The position numbers and the translations under genes are program-made. Below are positions 54,501 to 62,900 of a stretch of DNA of 64,000 nt, piece by piece. The notes under the pieces were generated by a model. The model was given only the letters and a program-made list of their open reading frames with translations. It was not told the DNA's origin and ran no database searches. The DNA is taken from the NCBI GenBank assembly GCA_002483605.1, contig DLIG01000021.1, forward strand, positions 340,047-404,046. The letters are read 5' to 3'. The DNA is from Sulfurovum sp. UBA7648. Its GTDB lineage: Bacteria > Campylobacterota > Campylobacteria > Campylobacterales > Sulfurovaceae. Each line of letters opens with the position of its first letter. Within the stretch, counting starts at the first letter, position 1.

Positions 54501-54950
54501 GGCAGGATGTAACGGATTACCCATATATTTGCGTACTTTTAAGTCTCTTGGGTCTTTAGATTTTTTATATCCGCCCACATCTACCCATGCGGTCAGCCCG
54601 CAAGCTGCTTCACAGTTGGAGCATATCACAGGGACTAGCATATATTCAACGGCTTTTATGCCGTTTGGATTATCTTCGCTTGCAATTCCATTGTTTCTAC
54701 CGGTTCCTCCACGTTTCCAATCTGTACCGTCAAGCTCTGTGAAGCTATCCCATTGGTTAAATGGAGGATAAAAAGCTAGTGTTTTTGGAGTTGATGTAAA
54801 CTTTGTGCCAGCCACTGCAGGAGTATTGATAATGGTGCTAAAAACACCTTTGGCTAGACCAATACCGGCTATGCCGTATGCACTTCCTTTTAAAAATGTT
54901 CTTCTGCTCTCAAAAAAGCTTGTTGTTGTTTGATTCATTTTTTTCACCAT
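51567..54950 (-). CDS. Tat-exported molybdopterin oxidoreductase, catalytic subunit
   Basis: 1127 residues of the DMSO reductase superfamily. The twin-arginine signal is SRRTFLKG (arginines 16-17). One 4Fe-4S cluster is held by C110, C113, C117 and C156. The molybdenum ligand is probably C252 in SHSNVCSAGTRQG, as in Psr/Ttr-type enzymes, not Ser or Asp. Further conserved regions are LIFLQSSHAADAGH, RAGTIGNRGGWMNVRAG and the C-terminal molybdopterin domain (about 900-1090). It is longer than PsrA/PhsA (about 750-800) and comparable to TtrA or SrdA. Together with the preceding B and C subunits it forms a periplasmic respiratory reductase or oxidase of a sulfur, selenium or arsenic oxyanion; I cannot name the substrate. 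Confidence 0.85.
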   Translation of the reverse strand: MVKKMNQTTTSFFESRRTFLKGSAYGIAGIGLAKGVFSTIINTPAVAGTKFTSTPKTLAFYPPFNQWDSFTELDGTDWKRGGTGRNNGIASEDNPNGIKAVEYMLVPVICSNCEAACGLTAWVDVGGYKKSKDPRDLKVRKYMGNPLHPASRGRNCAKGYAVKSQMYDPDRIPFPLKRAPGSKRGEGKWVRTTWDEAMATIGKKMHDTLKNGDEMSKKAIMYHVGRPNESGFGHRVLYTMGVDGHNSHSNVCSAGTRQGLTQWTGDDRPSPDWANSKLIFLQSSHAADAGHFFQQHAGYIAEARKKGAKLVVMDPRMSNSAGMADLWVPIWPGTEAALYLYLVNRIVNEKDPRTGKSYIDHDFMKTWVNWNVLLNDKEYLNFMVSQGYISRLPAGENYEDFVKLLQEMYAPYTLEFAAKECRVEARTLEKLFDMFIEGGDKVTTYFWRAGTIGNRGGWMNVRAGVLALALRGCMTGDVGNVGFYGFHEIFVNAKGDAATQAGKKPGKVDVWNELLFPPEFPLATNEPSFLLPHLLDDEKWQDDWAKKGINIPKKLAVYIPRMYNPVWINPDGFRWIEVLKNEEKMELTVNLSPTWSETNWYCDYILPTGLAGERHDEHSEATKPARWLGFRQPVLRVALEKMGWKPKDPTRATLEAHMKSGLGEVWEEVEFWANIMVYHVDPDGSLGVKQHWASKEDPSRPVTIAEWYQAVFDHVHHLKHEAENNPKYSYSKYPNYEMMRDMGTWLEEDHIFRPQEKELKNENGIIESMHMKFDANTVSVESSGIVKAKVYGGNDIKPIGIKIGDKMVQGLNTSSRKLEFFSKWMAEWKWPEYAVPVYPTTKAQREKMVHIVSQIHHDHMVNDNDFALNPIFRLPYNIHTRSVNSKHLMEISQNHNPIWIATQDASRLGIKRGDAIKVTITDTVSGLDSGYFIAMAVPTEGILPGTLACSHHAGRWKLQNAVEIPGFKEKLGVMGVGAPLYDLSMDGKTGTLKPKQGIDAGMMERKSSWQFKEFNKDLDNIWWDGLSGSWQNAVAPAHPDPIACNHAWHQKVSIEPADAGQKIGDIYVNYENNFKVYQAWRDKLARPLDNTNTTRRPKQLKRPVWPLTENALSVNITETTTTNPELN

Positions 54951-54959
54951 TTTTTCTCC

Positions 54960-55907
54960 TTAGCTAAGCGGTAACATTTGTGGGATTTTTAGCCATACGT
55001 CTTTTGCTAGGTATAGCCCTATAAGTGCCATTACAGCAGATATCCGCAGCAAAGAATAGTTTTCTTCTCTTAATACATTGATCAATAAAAAAATCGGGAT
55101 AATAAATCCGATTATCATTGCAGACCAAAACTCTACACTATACGAACCGCCTAGGTGAATAAATGCCAAAGTCGCTTCTGTTTCGGATGATTTGAATGAA
55201 AAGAAATATTCACCCATATAAAGAATAAAACTAACACCTATTGCAAAAAGCAAGATAGCTGCTAGATTATTTTTGACTTTTTTGCTCCAATCAAAAGCAA
55301 AAAATATAAGAGTTGCACTACCTGCCATTAAAGCAGCTAAGAGCATTTGTGTCATCTCGCCGGGCGCTTGCCATAGTTCTCTAGCACTAGCTTCTGCCAT
55401 GATTATCGCAGTATAGAGAGTTACCGGAATTGCTAGAAATATCACAAAAGGTAATAATTTTTCGTATAATCCATTGTTTTCTCGTACTGTGCGTCCAATT
55501 GCATGATGTCTTAGGATATTTGGAAAAGCATCAAGAATTCCAATAACAGCCAGTAGTGTAATAAGCCCTGTAAATAATGTTGCCATCCAAGCACCTACGG
55601 TGATCGCTGAAGTGAAGTGAGGGTGCAAAAATATATTTATCATGCGTAGCGGTTGATGCAGGTCAAGTAAGGTAAATAGCAAAAATACATTTAGTGCTAC
55701 AAAAGAAACAGCAGGCATTATCCATTTTAGGCTCGGTATATCTTCATTTTTATAGCGATAAAACAAAAATGCACCTACTAATATCACGCCGGTACCTATG
55801 CTTTTCGCCCACATATTTAGAGTGATCATCCAACCCCAAATAATGCCCGGTAATGCTACATCTAATGTAACGACCGCTTGTGTTGCATGTATAGTACTTT
55901 CTACCAT
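54960..55907 (-). CDS. NrfD/PsrC-type quinone-interacting membrane subunit
   Basis: 315 residues with eight or so membrane helices. PGIIWGWMITLNMWAKSIGTG (first helix region), LHQPLRMINIFLHPHFTSAI and GAWMATLFTGLITLL are typical of the NrfD family that exchanges electrons with menaquinol. The ATG overlaps the upstream iron-sulfur gene stop (TAATG), and GGAGGT inside that gene's last codons is its ribosome-binding site. It should link the exported catalytic and iron-sulfur subunits to the quinone pool. Confidence 0.9.
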   Translation of the reverse strand: MVESTIHATQAVVTLDVALPGIIWGWMITLNMWAKSIGTGVILVGAFLFYRYKNEDIPSLKWIMPAVSFVALNVFLLFTLLDLHQPLRMINIFLHPHFTSAITVGAWMATLFTGLITLLAVIGILDAFPNILRHHAIGRTVRENNGLYEKLLPFVIFLAIPVTLYTAIIMAEASARELWQAPGEMTQMLLAALMAGSATLIFFAFDWSKKVKNNLAAILLFAIGVSFILYMGEYFFSFKSSETEATLAFIHLGGSYSVEFWSAMIIGFIIPIFLLINVLREENYSLLRISAVMALIGLYLAKDVWLKIPQMLPLS

Positions 55908-56659
55908 TAGTGACCTCCTTTAGTGCTGTTTTCTTGATTGCCTTGCATATATGCAAAACCTGTATTATCTAATGCCTCGTGGCCAAAAATAGGAGCCAAG
56001 AAACGATCTAGCATTGAATGATTAGGATCTCCTATCGTGTCTAAATGAGTAACATTATTGAACAATCCATATCCTTCAAGCTTTTGATGAGCCAATGGAT
56101 TTAGTGTTTGATTGCCGCCGCCCACATAATAATGTTTAGGATCTGTGTGTTTTTCAGGTTTACGAACCTGTACACTTCCTTGATGTTCCATTATATATCT
56201 TGATATATGACTAGCTTCGTCTTCTACATCACCGAATATATTTGCTTCAACAGGGCATGCTACTACACATGCAGGCATCATACCGCTTTCGACTCTGTGG
56301 GCACAATATGTACATTTATCTGCAGTATTTGTCTCCGGATCCATATAAATCGCACCATAAGGGCAAGCCATCATACAGCCTGCACATCCTATACATCTAT
56401 TGCTGTCAATATTTACAATACCATTGTCTAGATAATGCAATGCCGAAACAGGGCATATGCGTACACACGGAGCGTTTTCGCAATGGTTACATCTTAGTGG
56501 TGTAAAACTTCTAGAAGTTTCAGGAAACGTACCAATGTCAACATACTTCACGCGTAAACGCCATGAACTTATGGGCACCTCATTTTCTACTTTACAGGCA
56601 ATTTCACAACCCTTGCATCCCATGCATAAATTGAGATCTACTAAAAACCCAAGTTTCAT
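55907..56659 (-). CDS. Four-cluster ferredoxin subunit of the molybdoenzyme
   Basis: 250 residues, the electron-transfer B subunit. Four cysteine motifs: CMGCKGCEIAC (12-22), CNHCENAPCVRICP, CIGCAGCMMACP and CTYCAHRVESGMMPACVVACP. This matches DmsB/PsrB/TtrB-type proteins with four 4Fe-4S clusters. No Tat signal is seen, so it would be co-exported with the catalytic subunit. The last 90 residues are polar without cysteines and are longer than in PsrB. First gene of the operon, with an excellent GGAGG ribosome-binding site. Confidence 0.92.
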   Translation of the reverse strand: MKLGFLVDLNLCMGCKGCEIACKVENEVPISSWRLRVKYVDIGTFPETSRSFTPLRCNHCENAPCVRICPVSALHYLDNGIVNIDSNRCIGCAGCMMACPYGAIYMDPETNTADKCTYCAHRVESGMMPACVVACPVEANIFGDVEDEASHISRYIMEHQGSVQVRKPEKHTDPKHYYVGGGNQTLNPLAHQKLEGYGLFNNVTHLDTIGDPNHSMLDRFLAPIFGHEALDNTGFAYMQGNQENSTKGGH

Positions 56660-56689
56660 AACACCTCCTTATATAAAATATAATTATTA

Positions 56690-56695
56690 ATTATA
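56690..56695 (-). promoter_or_regulatory. -10 hexamer for the molybdoenzyme operon
   Basis: TATAAT on the minus strand, 30 bases before the ferredoxin subunit ATG. No clear -35. The gap 56660-56939 otherwise holds the palindrome and terminator listed separately. Confidence 0.4.
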
Positions 56696-56785
56696 GCTGT
56701 CTTTCAAAGATCTGCTTAATTAAAGTTTATAGTTATTTCGTTTAAAAAATATTTGTTTTTAATGTAAATAAGAAAAATTAATAAC

Positions 56786-56797
56786 AATTACGTAATT
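56786..56797. promoter_or_regulatory. Perfect palindrome upstream of the molybdoenzyme operon
   Basis: AATTACGTAATT, a perfect 12-base palindrome about 90 bases upstream of the candidate -10. It could bind an activator such as a CRP/FNR-type or response regulator. It is not an FNR consensus. Confidence 0.35.
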
Positions 56798-56898
56798 TTT
56801 ACTTATATTCATCAAAAAAGTTTGTTTGTTATATCTATTTTAGATATATTGATTCATATGCCTATGACAATAAAAGAGATTGATAAAAATAAAATATA

Positions 56899-56926
56899 AG
56901 CTGCCTCTGACAATTCAAAAGCAGCT
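56899..56926 (-). terminator. Rho-independent terminator of the giant RTX gene
   Basis: On the minus strand AGCTGC pairs with GCAGCT around a 16-base loop, followed by a T-rich run (TATATTTTATTTTTATC), 14 bases after the stop codon at 56940. It separates the RTX gene from the molybdoenzyme operon. Confidence 0.6.
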
Positions 56927-56939
56927 ATCAAAGAAGTTT

Positions 56940-59900
56940 TTATATAACTCTAATTTCTTGCTGCACCCAAATGTCAGGAGAGGTTGCCCCGCTGATACTA
57001 TATGTATTATATGTGATATTATCCAATGTTTTAGTATCTACAAATACTTTTTCTGGAAGCAAGACCATATCGCCGCTATCTCCTGTTATAAAAAGTATAC
57101 CGCTATCATTTTTTAGTGCCAATAGGTCATTATAATTTAATATCAAAGTATTATTGCCGCTGCCAGTTATGTCAATTTTTTCAATACCGACTATCTTGGT
57201 ATCGGAAATAACCGTAAGATCGAGAGTAACGCCATCACCTGTGAGATAAAGAGTATCTATACCCGTTCCACCATCAATAAAGACAAATGACGAGGTATCA
57301 GATATAACAATAGAGTCATCACCTTCTTTGCCATTGAAAGTATCAGCACCGTCACTATCTATCAATATATCATTTCCGTCTCCGCCATGAATCATATCAT
57401 CACCATCGCCGCCATGAATCATATCATCACCATCGTTGCCATTAATGGTATCGTTACCATTAAGTCCAAAAATGTAATCAGCATCAATTGACCCTTCTAT
57501 TGCATCATCTTCCAAAGTGCCTTGTAAAAAACCAGATATAGTTTCATGCTCTGCAAGAAGACCGATGTTTGCCAACTGGGTATCTAGTGTGTTTTGAGCT
57601 ATTATCGTATTATACAGCACATCTCCCATACCGCTTTTGATAAACTCTATTGGAGAGCTGGTATATAATTGGACTAGAGAATCTATCAGTGCATTTAGAT
57701 TGTTTTGTGTCGCAATAAAGTTATCGGTTTGTAACTCGATAGTTTGGTCGATTTTTTGTATCATATCTTTTATATTGAGAGTCATTTGGATCACATCATT
57801 GGAGAGTGTACTCATTGCACCGACAAATGTATCGGATTGGTTTAGAATGGATACAGTGGTATCATTCCAAGTTGTCATCATTGAGTGCATCTGCATGATT
57901 GTTTGATCCATTTCATCGCTTAGCATCAAGAAAAAGTCATTTATAGGTTCGACAAGCATGCTTATGTTTGTCGTGATCGTTGTGCTCATTTGTTCCATCA
58001 ATGAATTCATTATAGCCGCAAAATCTTCCCCCTGGGCTGTAATAGCATCCATAAATGCTTCCATCGTGGAGCCTATCATCTCTCCTAACATTGTTGCCAA
58101 GTTTGTTTCATCTCCGGTTATGCCCACTATAAACGATCTCGTCATCTCACCCATGCTGTACGCCATTTGGTTCGGTGTAGCATCGACTCCGACATTAGTC
58201 ATTGCGCCTATAAGCGAGCTCATCATCGCGCCGATCATGTCTGCCATTACTGCTATAGGTGTTCCTGTGGCCATAAATGTATCCATAATCGTATCAACTA
58301 TTACTTCTGGAGCAAAAAACTGATCCATATGGGTAAGTTCTATTATTGTTTGGGCGGTTTGGCTCATTACTGTGACTATGTCGTTGATGATCATAGTTTT
58401 CATAATTGAGTTAAATATCGTTTCAAATTCGTTTATCGACAGCCCCATGCCATTGGCAAAACTCTCTATTATTGACATAAATGGAGCACTTAAACTTTGT
58501 TCCAAAGGTATTCCTATGGTGTTACCGATCATCATATTCATCATAGAACGGATTATGTCGTTCATATCAAGGCTTATGTCCGAACCAAGGATCGGCAAGG
58601 TGGTCGTATTGGTTATTCCGTATGGAATTTTTGTAATATCTAGCCATTCGTCCATGTTTATAACCGACGATGCGTGGATCGTATATCCTAATAATAGCGT
58701 TGAGCCATCCAGCATGGTTTCGATATCAAAAGAGAGACTGTCATTCAAGAGCAACTGTGAAGAATTAAGCTGGATGATCTTGCCATCGGCACTCTGCAAA
58801 TATAGTGAACTTGCGTAACTTTGCGATACGCCAGAGGCTGCAATGGTATCGAGTGTTGTTATAGCATCCGATAAAGTTGACATCATTGCGCTAAACGAAT
58901 CAATTCCCATTCCCTCTTCGATCACATCGGAATTTTCAGTGAGTAGGCTCATTAATGCTATGGCATTTTGCTGAGTAGCAAGGAAGTTTTCACTCATGAT
59001 CTCTTGTGTACCTACAATCCTGTCAGCCATTTCATTGATCCGGTCTGCCATCAGGCCAATGTCGCCAGAGAGCATGAGCATAGTATTGAGATAAGAAGGA
59101 GTTTGGTCTATCATAGCATCAATAGTCGCATCAGAGCTTTCAAACATTGAAATAAAGAGTTCTATATAGGTATTGATGTCATTTGCAAACATTTTAGCAA
59201 GTTCAATTGTTGGATCCATCGCAGCTAGCATACTCTGTGTAGCATTATCGGCAAAGTGCATAAAGCTTTCCATTGTTGCTTGAGTGAAACTACTCATTGG
59301 AGTCAGCTCATCATTCATGATCGATGCCATAAATGAGCTCATCATTCCCCCCATCATTTCTCCCATTGCCGCGATCGGGGTCTCTTCTGATCCGGTTATA
59401 CCGATCGTAAATTCACGTATCATATTCCCCATTAATTCAGCAAATTTTAGTGGAGTTTGGGTTGTATCGGTATCTATCATTCCGCCCATAAATGCTAGCA
59501 TCATTGATCCAATCATTTCTCCCATTATATCCATCGGGGAAGTGCCTAAACCAAGATGCGATTGGAAGTTTTGCATCAGTTGGTTAAACTGGTCGATCGG
59601 CACGTTGATCATATTAACCGAATTTGTCGTAAGCATACTTCCTATAAAGGTATCAATATCCATAATTGATGTCGCACTTGCAAATATCGGTAGCTGTTCA
59701 AGATTAAAATTGCCTCCCTCGATCAACTGTGCCATACTAATTAATTTTGAAAGACTCATTGAAGAGTCAAGAGGGATCGTGTAGCCTACCAGCAGATTTT
59801 CCTGATCTAAAAATGAGGCAATATCAGTATCGTCAGTAGTGTTTAACAAGTCAGTTTCATTGACCCGGATCAATTCTCCTAGATCATTTATCAGATATAG

Positions 59901-62900
59901 ATCGCTTGGGACAACTGTTTTGTTGATATTCTCAATAGCAATTGAAACGCTGTTCATCGTGCTTTGAAATTTTGTAAGATTTTCTACAACAGTTACTAAT
60001 GCTTCACCCATTAGCGATTCAAACTCAGATGAGCCTGTGGTTAGCATTGTGATCAGATCAAGCATGTTTTGCTGTGTTTCAAGAAAATTGACACTCTGGA
60101 GTACTTCGGTCTGAACGATCCTATCAGCCATCTCTCCAATCCTATCGGCCATAAGGCCTATATCGTTTGATAAGCGCAAGATAGTCGCAATATATTCCGG
60201 ACTCATTTCGATCGTACTCTGCGCCATATTATTTAGAATATCAAACATTGAGCTAATATAGTCTATGTTCCCCTGTATGGCTATGAGCATTGTGTTCATC
60301 ATTTCTGTAATTGATTCCATTGCCAGTGAAACGCTGCTGGAAAGATCATCCATCAATTGCGTTGTCATCATTGCATCCATGAATGATCCCAGAGGATTTT
60401 GAGTATCTCCAGTGACCGATGATAGAAAGGCACCCATCATACTTCCCATCATTTCACCCATCGCCGCAGCCGCTGCATTGGTATTTCCGGTAATTGCTGC
60501 CATAAATTGTTGGCTCAATTCTCCCATTATCCCGGCAAATTCATATTGGCTTGTTTCTCCTTTGCTGTCTGTAAAGCCCTCCATAAACGAGAACATTACA
60601 GATCCCATCATATAGGCTATTGCGTCCATTGGCGTATTTGCATCAGGCATGAAGCCGCCGAAACTTTGTATCATTGTGCCGAGCGAGCTTGATGATGCAG
60701 CACTAAACGAACTAGACATCGTTTCCATCATTGCATTTCCCATTTGCATCATAGAATCTATCATCCCGCTATTGGACATTGATACTATTAATTGATCTAT
60801 TGAGGAAGAGAACTCCTCTGCCGAGATATTTTCTATGCTGCCGGTGAAACTTCCCATTATTTTTAAAAATGATTCAGTTATCGACCGGTCTATGGAGCTA
60901 GTAGAGGCAAAACCGGTTGCCATCAGCATTCCTAATATTGAGTTCATTATACTGCTGATGTTGATCATTGATCCTTCTTGTGCAGAGAGGCTAAATATCG
61001 GTAACTGGCTTATATCCAATCCGCCATTGCGGATAAGTGTTGCATACTCTATCAGCTCATTTAGATTCATTGATGAGGCATTGGGGATCGCAAAGCCTGC
61101 CATTAGTTGATTGCCGTTCAAGAACTCAGAAATATCAGTTGATCCATCCATATTCAAGAGGTCGCTTTCACTGATAGCGATCAATTCGCCGCTTGACGTT
61201 TGCATATAAAGCTGTGTAGGCAGAATTGATCTAGCAGAAAGATCCGAAACGATCCATGATGACATCATAGAATCGATCTTATTCAGATTCTCTATAATAG
61301 CGGTAAATGCTTCTACTCCTATCTTGTCTATAAAGCTTGATTGGTTTTCCGTTATCATGTCGACCAAGTTAAGAGCATTTTCTTGCGTAGATAGGAAGTT
61401 TGGACTTTGGATGACCTGGGTTTGAACTATCTTGTTTGCCATTTCTCCGATTCGGTCTGCCATAAGTCCGATATCATCTGATAGACGAAGAATGGTCGTC
61501 ATGTATTCGGGACTCATGTCTATCATATTTTCCGTCATTTGGCTAGTTGAGTCAAACATGGTTTTGAGCGTCTCCATGTTTCCATCAATCATGGTTATCA
61601 TAGTATCAAGCAAGCTGCTGATCGGATCCATTATACTTGTCATATTGGTGCTCATGTCATTTATAAAACGGCCTATCATATCGCTCATGATATTCGTAAA
61701 GCTTTGCAGCGGGGTAATGTCATCACTTGTTATTCCAGCCATCATGCTTCCTGTCATTGAGCCCATCATATTCCCGAGTGTCTGTGCAAAATTATCGCCA
61801 CTTCCTGTGAGTCCAACCATAAATTGGTTTATCATCTCTCCCATCGTAATGGCAAACTCATGTTCAGGCACATCGCCGGTATTCCCGGTCATTCCTTCTA
61901 TGAACGCGTACATCATAGAGCCAATCATTTTTGCCGTGTTGTCTAATGGATTGCCATCCGTTAGTACTTCAGAGGTAAAAGCGTCCATCATAAGCCCCAT
62001 CGCCTGCTCAAACGACTCTACCGGCATCGATGTCATCGCAGCAGATATCGAATCTATTATGGTTTGAGTTGTGTGCGGCAATGATTCTACCATATCAGGA
62101 TCGCTCATTATGCTGATCATATTTTCCATTATAAGGTCCATCATCGGCATCATTGCATCCATGTTCATGCTGCCTATAAATATCTCCATCATCGACATGA
62201 ACGGTTCTGTCATTTCAGATATTGTTGACGAATCGATTGTTCCATTAATTGGAGTAAATTGTACCCCGATAAACATTCCCATTATAAAACTCATCATATT
62301 ACTCATCTGAGCAATAGAAAACATTCCATTTTCGGTCAAAATCATTGGTAGATCTTGAAGCGAATAGTTTTGTGATTGGATCATGGTATTTAGATCAAGC
62401 AGATTTGAGAAACTCATGGAGGATGCATCCGGGATCATGTACCCAGCAAAGACCGATCGTCCATCAAGAAAGCCGGAGACATCTACTGTGGATCCATCGC
62501 TAAGTATAAGGTCATTTTCCTGTATTATGCCCAGTGTACCATCGGAATCTTGAATATATAGATTGCTCGGAATAATTTGAAGGCCGCTTTGAATTATTGA
62601 CTCGCTCATTGTTTGCATATCGGTGGCTGCTTGAGTAATATTCCATAGCAAAGTATCAAATCCTGCCATGCTTTGGATCGAGTCGGGTTCGCTTAGGAGT
62701 ATTTCTATTAGCCTAATGGCATTTTCTTGAGTAGATAGGAAGTTTGGACTTTGAATGACCTGGGTTTGAACTATCTTGTCTGCCATTTCTCCGATCCGAT
62801 CTGCCATAAGCCCGATATCATCCGATAGACGAAGAATAGTCGCCATGTATTCGGGACTCATTTCTATCATACTCTGCATTGTCTCACTGTTTATAGCAAA

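Noticed and set aside
51567..56659. Formate dehydrogenase or PsrABC label
   Set aside because: Subunit order, size of the A subunit and absence of a selenocysteine/cysteine FDH context do not support either name.
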